A stretch of DNA of 24,589 nt, taken from NCBI GenBank assembly GCA_013288145.1, contig JABDCJ010000040.1, forward strand, positions 1 to 24,589, given 5' to 3'. The position numbers and the translations under genes are program-made. The notes under the pieces were generated by a model. The model was not told where the DNA came from. It did not search any database and saw nothing but the letters and a program-made list of their open reading frames with translations. Each line of letters opens with the position of its first letter. The stretch's first letter is position 1. Positions 15,580 to 22,807 of this stretch are shown here, piece by piece. This stretch comes from Nitrososphaerota archaeon (GTDB taxonomy: Archaea; Thermoproteota; Nitrososphaeria; Nitrososphaerales; CADDZS01).

Positions 15580-16434
15580 CTAGATTTTTCTAGTATACAG
15601 CGAAAGAATCCTTTCGGCGGTTGCCTTCTGTATCGTCGGTATTCCAGGAGCTTTGATGACTAAACCCGAGACTTTTCGAGGATCGTTTCCCGAATCAAGA
15701 ATGTCAAAAGCGATTTCTTCATCAATAATCACCATCCCTCCAACACCGGCGGTCCCGCGAAACCCAGCGATGATTTTCTCGTCGTGTGGTTGCATCCTAG
15801 ATTCAAGGGTTTGGAGACCTTTGATCGTCCTGTACTCTATGATCGATTTCTCGTCTTCGGGTGAGAGGTCGCTAAATGTGAGCGTGGGTCTCACCATAGA
15901 GACCGGTCTCACTTTGACTCCCCGTTGTGAAGCTGCTTTTAGGGCAGATCTCACGGCCAGCAGGTATTTTGGAGGATAACCACCAATTGAAAAAAAGTCA
16001 GACTTTGCGGAATAGATAAGCTCCGCAAGCCTACGCTTCACACCCTGCTCGCCGCGAACCATCCAAGCATAAGCCTCTGTTCCGTCGGAATCGGTCTCGC
16101 TCTCGCGGGTCTGCTCTTCCTGTTTTTTCTCTAGAACGCTTAGGGCCTGCTTTGCCTCCTTTTCATAGCTTTCAAGCAGGTGGTCAATCACGCCCTTTGC
16201 GCCGATTGCCCGGTAGAGGGTTGGCCTTCCCTTTTGAACCTCGACAATTCCTCTTGCCGCGAGTTTCTCCAAAGACTCGTAAGCCTTGTTTCTCGGGATT
16301 TCGGCGAACCTGTGAACGTCCGAAGCACCGACAGGACCTAATGCTATGAGTGCATCCAAGGCCTTTGCTTCGTTTGTGTTCAGCCCAAGCCTTGCAAGGT
16401 GATCAATTGAGGAGGCCGATAAAGTGTCGCTCAT
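15580..16434 (-). CDS. TrmB-family transcriptional regulator
   Basis: The 284-residue protein has an N-terminal winged helix-turn-helix of TrmB type (about 10-75: LARLGLNTNEAKALDALIAL, ASDVHRFAEIPRNKAYESLEKL, GIVEVQKGRPTLYR). A coiled-coil (about 85-115) and a C-terminal TrmB effector-binding domain follow (MVRGEQGVKRRLAELI, then GYPPKYLLA, MVIIDEEIAFDIL). The domain order is that of archaeal sugar- and metabolism-sensing regulators. It starts with ATG 16434 and heads the phoU-pit operon. A 19-bp palindrome 11 nt before its ATG and a second copy before the SRPBCC gene are its likely binding sites. Its effector is unknown; phosphate or a phosphorylated metabolite is a guess from position. Confidence 0.88.
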   Translation of the reverse strand: MSDTLSASSIDHLARLGLNTNEAKALDALIALGPVGASDVHRFAEIPRNKAYESLEKLAARGIVEVQKGRPTLYRAIGAKGVIDHLLESYEKEAKQALSVLEKKQEEQTRESETDSDGTEAYAWMVRGEQGVKRRLAELIYSAKSDFFSIGGYPPKYLLAVRSALKAASQRGVKVRPVSMVRPTLTFSDLSPEDEKSIIEYRTIKGLQTLESRMQPHDEKIIAGFRGTAGVGGMVIIDEEIAFDILDSGNDPRKVSGLVIKAPGIPTIQKATAERILSLYTRKI

Positions 16435-16444
16435 GGTTTTCTAA

Positions 16445-16463
16445 TGTTACCCCTGAGGTAACA
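16445..16463. promoter_or_regulatory. Palindromic operator 1, trmB / SHOCT divergent promoter
   Basis: TGTTACCCCTGAGGTAACA is a palindrome with perfect 7-bp arms around a 5-nt spacer. It lies between the TrmB-like gene (minus) and the SHOCT gene (plus). A TATA-like TTATTAGA (16470-16477) sits 6 nt to its right. For the SHOCT gene the palindrome is upstream of TATA, an activator position. For trmB it lies between TATA and start codon, a repressor position. Confidence 0.75.
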
Positions 16464-16500
16464 CCATAGTTATTAGATTTTCATTTGCCAAATCTTCGTT

Positions 16501-16863
16501 GTGATAACAATGTACGGTGCAAGAAATCAAAGTTCGAGGACCTGGCTTTTACTACCGGTTCTCGCAGTAATTCTCGTTGTCGGGATAGCAACGGCCTTCT
16601 TTTTCTATGGCCATGCTGCGGTTGGGGCATATCCTGGGTACGGCTGGTGGTTTCCGTTCCCATGGTTTTTCGTCTTCCCCGCAATCTTCCTAGTTTTCTT
16701 TGCCTTCAGGTGGATTTTCTGGGGCGGCTGGGGATGGAGAGGCGGCTGGTACTATGGGCAATACGATGACACGGCTCTTCGAATTTTGAAGGAGAGATTC
16801 GCCCGGGGCGAGATTACTAAAGAGCAGTTCGAGCAGATGACAAAAGATCTGGAGCAGCACTAA
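16501..16863 (+). CDS. SHOCT-domain membrane protein
   Basis: The 120-residue protein has two hydrophobic helices (about 15-36 and 54-73) joined by an aromatic, Gly/Pro/Trp-rich loop. Its C-terminus (89-118, DTALRILKERFARGEITKEQFEQM) is a clear SHOCT domain, a short two-helix unit common at the ends of bacterial and archaeal membrane proteins and thought to mediate oligomer contacts. Start is GTG 16501 or ATG 16510. The TATA-like box at 16470-16477 is about 25-30 nt before GTG 16501, giving a leaderless mRNA. The SDR gene follows 15 nt after its stop, so the two are probably one transcript under operator 1. Confidence 0.85.
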   Translation: MITMYGARNQSSRTWLLLPVLAVILVVGIATAFFFYGHAAVGAYPGYGWWFPFPWFFVFPAIFLVFFAFRWIFWGGWGWRGGWYYGQYDDTALRILKERFARGEITKEQFEQMTKDLEQH

Positions 16864-16878
16864 ATACAGGGGGATGAA

Positions 16879-17700
16879 TTGCTCATGCAAGAATCTTCAA
16901 AAGCCGTAAGTGATGAACTTCCTGCCCTAAACTTTCCGAAGTCACTCTCTGGGCTTCTAACCGGAAAGATCGGGATCATAACCGGCGCGAGTCGAGGAAT
17001 CGGCGCGGCAACGGCATGGTCCCTCGTCGAGGCTGGAGCCAAGGTCGTTCTCGCAGCAAGAGATTCGCGTAAGCTGGATGATCTATCAAAATCAATCAAT
17101 GAGAAATATCACGGTGAAGTAACGCTCGCGGTTCCAACTGATGTAACCGATTCGGTCTCAGTTCAAAAGCTCGTAAACGAGACGATTGCGACTTTCGGTC
17201 GTTTGGACTTTGCATTCAACAATGCAGGAGAAGGCCACAAGCCAGCTCCACTTGCGGATCTTTCACTCGAAGAATTCGAAAGGGCGATCAAGACAAGCAT
17301 CTTGGGAACCTTTCTCTGCCTTAAATTCGAAATCCCGGAGATGATTAAATTAGGCAGTGGTTCGATCGCAAACATGTCCTCGACCGCTGGCGTGCAGGGA
17401 GTGAAGGGAATCGGCGGATACGTTGCAGGCAAGCATGGAGTCATCGGGCTCACTCGCACAGCCGCTTTAGACTATGCGCGCCAAAATATTAGAGTCAACG
17501 TAGTTGCGCCAGGCCCGATTTATACCGAACGAAACGCAAGGTTTCGAGAGCAGGCGGCTCAAGGCGTACCACTAGGCAGAATTGGAAATCGCGAAGAAGT
17601 CGCCTCCGTTGTAGCTTGGCTTTGCTCCGACCTTGCAACTTTCGTTACCGGAGCAGTCATTCCGATCGACGGTGGCAGACTGTCCGGAAGCTGGTTCTAG
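16879..17700 (+). CDS. Short-chain dehydrogenase/reductase (SDR)
   Basis: The 273-residue protein is a classical SDR. The cofactor motif TGASRGIG is at 35-42, NNAG at 114-117, the catalytic Ser at 167-168 (MSSTAG), Tyr181 and Lys185 (YVAGK), and PGPI follows at 211-214. The residue after the second strand (AARDSRKL) is Ala-Arg, more in line with NADP(H) than NAD. An N-terminal stretch of about 28 residues precedes the fold. Start is TTG 16879 or, more likely, ATG 16885, with CAGGGGGA just upstream as a possible ribosome site. The SHOCT gene ends 15 nt before. SDRs act on many alcohols and ketones; the substrate is unknown. Confidence 0.92.
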   Translation: MLMQESSKAVSDELPALNFPKSLSGLLTGKIGIITGASRGIGAATAWSLVEAGAKVVLAARDSRKLDDLSKSINEKYHGEVTLAVPTDVTDSVSVQKLVNETIATFGRLDFAFNNAGEGHKPAPLADLSLEEFERAIKTSILGTFLCLKFEIPEMIKLGSGSIANMSSTAGVQGVKGIGGYVAGKHGVIGLTRTAALDYARQNIRVNVVAPGPIYTERNARFREQAAQGVPLGRIGNREEVASVVAWLCSDLATFVTGAVIPIDGGRLSGSWF

Positions 17701-17705
17701 CTTGA

Positions 17706-17724
17706 TGTTACTCTAAAGGTAACA
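17706..17724 (+). promoter_or_regulatory. Palindromic operator 2, upstream of the SRPBCC gene
   Basis: TGTTACTCTAAAGGTAACA differs from operator 1 only within one arm base and the spacer. The following bases also agree with operator 1: CCATnnnTAnTAGA at the same distance. It ends 47 nt before ATG 17772, with a TATA-like AATAATAGA at 17730-17738 downstream of the palindrome. The arrangement indicates a second promoter controlled by the same protein. Confidence 0.72.
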
Positions 17725-17771
17725 CCATCAATAATAGACTTTGAGATTCTGGAGTTTGAGGACGAAGTAAA

Positions 17772-18230
17772 ATGATAGAGATAGACAAAAGTCAGGTTGT
17801 TGACGCACCTGCCGAATCAGTGTGGAAGCTCGTAGGCGATCTTGAACATGAACAGAAGTATTGGAGCGCCCTCCGAAATGTAAAGATCCTCGAAAGGAAG
17901 GATTACACAACCGTCGAGCGTGAAGCCACCATCCGCCGCGGACCAATGGGCGAGGCGAAAAGTACCCAGACGCTTTCCATGAACGCTGTGCAAAAGACCA
18001 GCACCCTCACGATGACGAAGGGACCGATGCTTGGAACCCGAAAAGTAATACTAAGTTCAATCGAGGATGGCAAGAAAACGAAAATTGATGTGAGCTGGCG
18101 CTTTGAAATGAAGGGAGTGCCGGGATTTGCTCATGGATTTGTAAAGGACAATATCTCCGAGGTAACAGAGAAGGCTCTCGATGCAATAGCTGAAGAGTCG
18201 CTGAAAGCGAAAGTAAGTGGTCTTAGTTGA
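17772..18230 (+). CDS. SRPBCC/START-like (polyketide cyclase fold) protein
   Basis: The 152-residue protein matches the helix-grip SRPBCC fold: the opening strand IEIDKSQVVDAPAESVWKLVGDLE is diagnostic, the middle alternates beta strands (TVEREATIRRG, STLTMTKG, KKTKIDVSWRFEMKG), and a long C-terminal helix ends the fold (SEVTEKALDAIAEES). Such proteins bind hydrophobic ligands or act as cyclases and coenzyme-binding proteins. Start is ATG 17772, preceded by operator 2. Its stop overlaps the TTG start of the next gene (TTGA), so both are translationally coupled. Confidence 0.85.
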   Translation: MIEIDKSQVVDAPAESVWKLVGDLEHEQKYWSALRNVKILERKDYTTVEREATIRRGPMGEAKSTQTLSMNAVQKTSTLTMTKGPMLGTRKVILSSIEDGKKTKIDVSWRFEMKGVPGFAHGFVKDNISEVTEKALDAIAEESLKAKVSGLS

Positions 18231-18628
18231 AAACGGGAGTCCTCCTTTTCCGGATCACCGCGATCGTCGTTTTCATTCAGCTCGCACTTGGTGGTCTGCT
18301 TACTTTCGATTTCATCAATGCGACACCTCATATCATCACAGGTTTCGTGGTATTTGCACTTGCAATTGCAACAATGGTCTTCGCCTTTATTGGAAAACCG
18401 AGATTCAGACCAGTTCAGATGATCTCCATCGGACTTGTCGTACTTCTCCTAATTCAAATAATACTTGGATTCGCAACGCTTTCTAGTGGCAGCTCGGTAG
18501 TCGCATGGATCCATCTAGTAAACGCTCTTGCAATTTATGGAATGGCTGTAGCTGGTACTTTTCTTGCAATTCAGTGGAACAGGATGCCCATTTCTCAAGT
18601 TGAACAAGCCAACGTGAGAAAGGCGTAA
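18227..18628 (+). CDS. Four-helix membrane protein resembling half of CtaA/COX15
   Basis: The 133-residue protein has four hydrophobic helices at about 4-26, 34-54, 64-85 and 91-115. Two His, H35 at the start of helix 2 and H96 at the start of helix 4, with Gln/Gly-rich pairs (QLALGGLLT, QIILGFATL) in helices 1 and 3, resemble the repeat of heme A synthase (CtaA/COX15). A true heme A synthase has eight helices, so this would work as a dimer or be a distinct heme-binding protein. It starts at TTG 18227, overlapping the SRPBCC stop. Co-expression with that gene and the TrmB-type operator upstream is expected. A b-type heme protein is the alternative. Confidence 0.7.
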   Translation: MKTGVLLFRITAIVVFIQLALGGLLTFDFINATPHIITGFVVFALAIATMVFAFIGKPRFRPVQMISIGLVVLLLIQIILGFATLSSGSSVVAWIHLVNALAIYGMAVAGTFLAIQWNRMPISQVEQANVRKA

Positions 18629-18688
18629 TCCTCACGATGAAGAAAGACAAAAAATCCCCCTAGTGTTCCTGGAGGTGAACTTTTTCTC

Positions 18689-19249
18689 CTACGTTACTTC
18701 TTTTAGTTCGATTATTGTCTCTAGCGAATTTTCATGTTCGACAATTTTTGGAGGGTAGCCAAGTACGCTTTCAATCAAAGTCGTATTAAACGCTCTTACC
18801 CAAGCTGCGCCATTATCGTCGTACGGTTGATACACGAAAACATGGATAACATTGCTCTGCCTCTCAATACGTTGCGGCATTCGGGCACCGGTGTACTTGA
18901 TACTTATTTCCATGTACTTTAGAACCGCCTCGAGATCAGCTTTGCCGTACCAAAGCGGAAGAGACGCTGCAACTTTCTTCGATACCTGCTTTGCTATGGA
19001 TATGATCGACTCTTTGTCGAGACCACCGATCAACTTTGCGATCATCTCAGGCGGCACGGTAAGGTAGCCGAAATCCGCTACTATAGAATCCCATTCCACA
19101 TATTTGTCGAGAATAGAGGTTACCAGAGCATTCTTACCAACTTTCTTACGAAGCGCATCTTTCCGGAGGGCTGCGTCAAGAGTGGAGCTCAAGCGAAATG
19201 TTCTAAGAACAGTGGAATGCTTCTTCCCCTCTTCTTCGATCGTCTCCAT
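18689..19249 (-). CDS. Ribbon-helix-helix protein with unknown C-terminal domain
   Basis: Residues about 12-50 read as a ribbon-helix-helix: the strand LRTFRLSS, then LDAALRKDALRKKVGKNALVTSILDKYV. Its dimer would bind DNA. The remaining 135 residues hold a conserved-looking helical and beta region (LPLWYGKADLEAVLKYMEISIKYTG, VIHVFVYQPYDDNGAAWVRAFN, LIESVLGYPPKIVEHENS), which I cannot assign to a family. The start is ATG 19249. A near-perfect 28-bp dyad starts 35 nt upstream of it and is a candidate auto-operator. The gene is divergent from the two NitrOD5-like genes. Confidence 0.72.
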   Translation of the reverse strand: METIEEEGKKHSTVLRTFRLSSTLDAALRKDALRKKVGKNALVTSILDKYVEWDSIVADFGYLTVPPEMIAKLIGGLDKESIISIAKQVSKKVAASLPLWYGKADLEAVLKYMEISIKYTGARMPQRIERQSNVIHVFVYQPYDDNGAAWVRAFNTTLIESVLGYPPKIVEHENSLETIIELKEVT

Positions 19250-19284
19250 GCTATTGGAGATGGCTTTGGATCCTCAAAAACATT

Positions 19285-19312
19285 GTTGTACAAATGAACA
19301 ATTTTGTACGAC
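19285..19312 (-). promoter_or_regulatory. Dyad operator candidate of the ribbon-helix-helix gene
   Basis: GTTGTACAAA (19285-19294) and TTTGTACGAC (19303-19312) are inverted repeats with nine of ten bases paired and an 8-nt spacer. A shorter palindrome ACAAATTTGT at 19398-19407, sharing the ACAAA half, lies in front of the divergent gene. Position and symmetry suit a dimeric RHH repressor. Confidence 0.55.
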
Positions 19313-19438
19313 GTTTTTTTCGCAGACCTATAAGCACTCCATTTTAGATGGCGGTGGGGAACAGAGTTGACTGGCGATCTAGTTCTTTGCCGGATCTACA
19401 AATTTGTTCTAATCGAGTCCGGGAGTCGTTAGAGTACT

Positions 19439-19750
19439 TTGGAGCAACTCGATAAGAAGTTTAGCGAGAAACTATCAAGATCTTTGGAGCTAGCTCTTGG
19501 TCCAAAGATAACCGGCGTCGTTTACTCAGTGCTCAAGAGTGAGTATGGTATAGAGAAAGAAGAGGTCCCAGCAAATCCTGCCGTTTTGAAACTGGTCCTC
19601 GAGAAACTGTTTGGAAACACGGGGATGGATTTCCTGGAAACTCTGATCTCCAAGCAAATTGTCGCTGAGTTCAACCTGCCTGCTGAATACGAAGAAGAGG
19701 AACTTCCCGCAATCCTGATGCGAGCACGCCAAGAAATTTTCCTTGATTGA
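19439..19750 (+). CDS. Stand-alone NitrOD5-like small protein
   Basis: The 103-residue protein is one helical domain: SLELALG, a central helix with VVYSVLKSEYGI, then VLKLVLEKLFGNTGMDFLE and LISKQIVAEFNL. It aligns without gaps in the second half to the product of the next gene and to the C-terminus of the regulator at 7203. The pattern LExLFGxTGxxFxExLI is shared. I recall such proteins as NitrOD5, an output domain named from thaumarchaeal signalling proteins. Start is TTG 19439; the stop overlaps the next gene's TTG. The role is probably in signal output or protein contacts. Confidence 0.7.
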   Translation: MEQLDKKFSEKLSRSLELALGPKITGVVYSVLKSEYGIEKEEVPANPAVLKLVLEKLFGNTGMDFLETLISKQIVAEFNLPAEYEEEELPAILMRARQEIFLD

Positions 19751-20108
19751 AACCAAGGATTTTCAAATTGAAAGAGTGCAAATGGAAGATCCAAAGATTT
19801 CCGAGAAAGGCTTCAACGGCACGATTTTCCAGTGCATCGATACAGCTCTTTCAACAATCGGCGAGACTTCCAAACTGGCCCTGTATCATCAAATAGCCCT
19901 GAAAAACGGCTTGAGTGTAAACGAGCTTCAATCTAGACCCCCCAAAGTCTTGCAAGGACTAGAGGAGATTCTGGGAGAAACTGGTTATGCATTCATCGAG
20001 AAGCTGATAATCCGAGAAATAAAAGATCGTTTTGGTTTATCAGTGGCTGTCGGCGTGTGCCTTTCAAAGGTAGTTGCAGATGCGCGTGAGAAATTCTTTT
20101 CCTCATGA
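19743..20108 (+). CDS. Stand-alone NitrOD5-like small protein, paralogue of the upstream gene
   Basis: The 121-residue protein repeats the same helical domain: CIDTALSTIG, ALYHQIALKNGLSVNEL, VLQGLEEILGETGYAFIE and LIIREIKDRFGL. It starts with TTG 19743, overlapping the stop of its paralogue by 8 nt; ATG 19782 would remove 13 residues of non-conserved sequence and may be the real start. The tandem pair probably arose by duplication and may form a heterodimer; this is inferred. A cystathionine-type enzyme gene follows after 60 nt. Confidence 0.7.
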   Translation: MIETKDFQIERVQMEDPKISEKGFNGTIFQCIDTALSTIGETSKLALYHQIALKNGLSVNELQSRPPKVLQGLEEILGETGYAFIEKLIIREIKDRFGLSVAVGVCLSKVVADAREKFFSS

Positions 20109-20168
20109 ATAAACATGCGAACTGGAAGGAATGCATAATAGGACTATTTTGATACGACAAAATTCAGT

Positions 20169-21371
20169 TTGACAGAAAAAAGAGAATTCAAGCATATTGA
20201 GACAAAGCTAGTCCACTCCGGCGAGCCTTCGCCTCGGATCCTTGGAGCTGTGAGCATGCCGATATTCCAGTCGGCAATGTATGAAACGCTAGGCGAGAAA
20301 AATTATGATGACATAAGGTACATCCGACTTAACAATACTCCGAATCATCTGGCGGTCCATCAAAAGCTAGCCGCGCTTGAAGGAGCAGAGGATGCGGTTG
20401 TTTCAGCAAGTGGCATGGCGGCGGTTTCAGCAACTCTACTCTCTACTCTGTCGAAGGGAGATCATCTACTCATCCAAAATTGTCTCTACGGAGGAACGCA
20501 TGATTTCGTCACAGAGGATCTTGAAGAATTCGGGATTTCATATGATTTTATTGATGGAAACGAGCCGGCGTCGTGGGAAGAAAAAATCCGGCCGAACACC
20601 AAGGCAATTTACGTCGAGACTATGACGAATCCGTTGCTTCAAGTCGCAGACCACAGACGCGTGGTAGCGTTTGCGAAGTCGCATGAGCTGGTCTCGATAA
20701 TTGACAATACTTTTGCAAGCCCCGTGAACTTCCGTCCGATTGAACTCGGTTACGACCTATCCTTGCACAGCGGGACAAAGTACCTGAACGGGCACTCGGA
20801 CATCGTCGCCGGCGCAGTGATTGGAAGCTCGGAGATGATTGTAAGGGTAAAACATCGGCTGAACCACCTCGGTGGCAGTCTTGATCCCCACGCGTGCTTT
20901 CTCCTCCACCGAGGGATGAAGACTCTGGCTGTCAGGATGAGACAGCACAATGAAAGCGCCCTAAAGATCGCCCGGTTTCTGGAGGAGAACCCAGCTGTGG
21001 AGCGCGTGAACTATCCAGGACTTGAAAGTCATCCATACCACGAGCGCGCGAGAGAACTTTTCGACGGGTACAGTGGGATGATGAGTTTTGAGCTCTCCGG
21101 CGGTCGGGAGGCGGCAAACCGTTTCCTCAAAGCAGTAACGATTCCGATCACCGCTCCGAGTCTTGGCGGCGTGGAAAGTCTCGTAACAATCCCCGCAACA
21201 ACAGCGCACCTCGGAATGTCAGAGGAAGATAGACTGCAGCTTGGAATTACGGACGGATTGATCAGATTCTCCGTGGGTATAGAGTCGACGGAAGACCTTA
21301 TCGAAGACTTTGGGCAAGCAATTGAGATTTCGAGTGCTCCGAAGCTCGCACAGGGTTCGCGGATGGACTAG
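20169..21371 (+). CDS. Cys/Met metabolism PLP enzyme (cystathionine gamma-synthase/lyase type)
   Basis: The 400-residue protein has the complete family signature. PLP-binding Lys204 lies in LHSGTKYLNGHSD, the phosphate-binding Tyr51 and Arg53 from the neighbouring subunit are in YIR, the ring-stacking Tyr107 is in LYGGT, and Asp179 in DNTFASP holds the pyridine nitrogen. The substrate-carboxylate Arg is in IRFSVGIE near 357. Members make or cleave cystathionine or cleave methionine; these cannot be told apart by eye. Start is TTG 20169. The gene ends in CTAG, whose bases also carry the stop of the convergent FAD-oxidase gene. Confidence 0.92.
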   Translation: MTEKREFKHIETKLVHSGEPSPRILGAVSMPIFQSAMYETLGEKNYDDIRYIRLNNTPNHLAVHQKLAALEGAEDAVVSASGMAAVSATLLSTLSKGDHLLIQNCLYGGTHDFVTEDLEEFGISYDFIDGNEPASWEEKIRPNTKAIYVETMTNPLLQVADHRRVVAFAKSHELVSIIDNTFASPVNFRPIELGYDLSLHSGTKYLNGHSDIVAGAVIGSSEMIVRVKHRLNHLGGSLDPHACFLLHRGMKTLAVRMRQHNESALKIARFLEENPAVERVNYPGLESHPYHERARELFDGYSGMMSFELSGGREAANRFLKAVTIPITAPSLGGVESLVTIPATTAHLGMSEEDRLQLGITDGLIRFSVGIESTEDLIEDFGQAIEISSAPKLAQGSRMD

Positions 21372-22762
21372 CTGTCTTGAAGGGTCAGAAACTTACCGGG
21401 GTTCAAAATATTTTTTGGATCCCACTGTTTTTTCATCATCCTCATTAGTTCTAACACTTCCTTTCCGTTGCTTTTCCGGAGCTGCGCCTCGGCAAAAGGG
21501 ATCTTCTGTTCGCCTACCCCGTGCTCACCCGTAACTGACCCCCCGACCTCGAAAGCATAGTTGCAAATATCTGCAAAGGCGCGGTCAGCATCTTCCTTCG
21601 AGTTTTCGTCATATAGAATGCTCGGGTGGACATTGCCGTCGCCGGCGTGCCCTCCCGTTGGGATCCTTAGTCCATACTTCTTTGAGATTCGCTTGACGAA
21701 CTGTAGGTAGTCTACAAGCTTATCGATGGGGACTACGACGTCCTCGGTATGTATCGACATGTTAAGCGACTTTAATCCCATATAGTTGAGCATCCTTGCA
21801 TTGTAAAGGCGCTCCTCGTCTGCCTCGTCTTTAGCTATATAATTACTAGACGACCCGCATTCTGCGCAGATTTTCAAAAGCTCAGCCAGTCTGGAATCTG
21901 TTTCTATGAATAGTATTGCTTCGCCCTCGGGTATCCCGAAATCAAAGGCTTCATTCACCGAGTGCATCGTCTCCCGGTCCATGAACTCCAGAAGTATGGG
22001 TTGAATCCGGTTTTCTCTGAGCTTCTGGATCGCCCGACCCGCCGACTCCCAGTCGTCGAAAAATACCAGTAGTCGCTTGTGTTCCGGATTTTCTTGGGGC
22101 AGGGGCGTTATCTTTACCCATGCCTCGGTGATCAGCCCCAGCGTTCCCTCGCTTCCACACATCAAGTGCACAAAGTCGTATCCAACGCGGTTTTTGGGCA
22201 GGGGCTCGCCGAACTTTACGTTCGAGCCATCAGCGAGAATGACGCGGACGGAGAGGACCCAGTCTTTGACCGTGCCATACCTGAAACATTTCATTCCACC
22301 TGAATTCTCGGCGATCGCGCCGCCGATTGTGCACCACGGAGTACTTCCAGGGTCAGGGGGAAAGAAAAAGCCGTATTTTTTTAGCTCCTCGTTCAAATCC
22401 TCGAGCACGACGCCGGCTTCGACGTGGGCATACCAGTTTACCGTGTCTATCTTTAGGATTTTTTTCATCCTTGTAAAATCGATGACAAGAGCGCCGTGGG
22501 CAGAGGAGGCGCCGGTTAGGCTAGTTCCCGCACCACGCGCGACGATCGGGGTCTTTGATTCGTTTGCCTTCCCCACTATCTTTGCGACCTGCTCTGACGA
22601 CTCTGGGCGGAGAACAAGGAGCGGTTGGGAAGGATACTCTGCCATATCCTTGAGATAGTCCTGGAGCTTTTCTGCTTTGGCTGTCTCGGGCCGGATGATG
22701 TTATCCTCGCCTAATAGAGCTGCAAAGTAATCCGAGGATGCGGTAGTCGTCATGGATTCCAA
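21368..22762 (-). CDS. FAD-linked oxidase, glycolate oxidase (GlcD) / D-lactate dehydrogenase type
   Basis: The 464-residue protein has the FAD-binding PCMH fold: VARGAGTSLTGA near 74-85, DPGSTPWCTIGGAIAENSGG (137-156), and CGSEGTLGLITEAWV. The C-terminal domain has GGHAGDGNVHPS and GEHGVGEQK, which bind the active-site metal and substrate, as in GlcD, D-lactate and D-2-hydroxyglutarate dehydrogenases. It is full length. Start is TTG 22762 or ATG 22753 (the third codon after it). The next gene upstream on the strand, an F420-dependent reductase-like protein, ends 45 nt before, so the two are probably co-transcribed. No FeS or GlcE/F subunit is adjacent. The acceptor is unknown. Confidence 0.9.
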   Translation of the reverse strand: MESMTTTASSDYFAALLGEDNIIRPETAKAEKLQDYLKDMAEYPSQPLLVLRPESSEQVAKIVGKANESKTPIVARGAGTSLTGASSAHGALVIDFTRMKKILKIDTVNWYAHVEAGVVLEDLNEELKKYGFFFPPDPGSTPWCTIGGAIAENSGGMKCFRYGTVKDWVLSVRVILADGSNVKFGEPLPKNRVGYDFVHLMCGSEGTLGLITEAWVKITPLPQENPEHKRLLVFFDDWESAGRAIQKLRENRIQPILLEFMDRETMHSVNEAFDFGIPEGEAILFIETDSRLAELLKICAECGSSSNYIAKDEADEERLYNARMLNYMGLKSLNMSIHTEDVVVPIDKLVDYLQFVKRISKKYGLRIPTGGHAGDGNVHPSILYDENSKEDADRAFADICNYAFEVGGSVTGEHGVGEQKIPFAEAQLRKSNGKEVLELMRMMKKQWDPKNILNPGKFLTLQDS

Positions 22763-22807
22763 CGTTTTATCCGATTGATCTTTTTTGATCTCTCTTTTGG
22801 AGATTTC

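Noticed and set aside
18160..18172. GAGGTAACAGA, a half-site of the TrmB palindrome
   Set aside because: Only one arm is present and it is inside the SRPBCC coding region.
18655..18690. Possible stem GTTC...GAAC followed by a T-run between the CtaA-like and RHH genes
   Set aside because: Only about four clean pairs plus mismatches; the T-run may terminate transcription by itself but the stem is not convincing.
22077..22658. 193-residue plus-strand frame opposite the FAD oxidase
   Set aside because: The minus-strand protein has complete family motifs throughout; the plus frame is a shadow.
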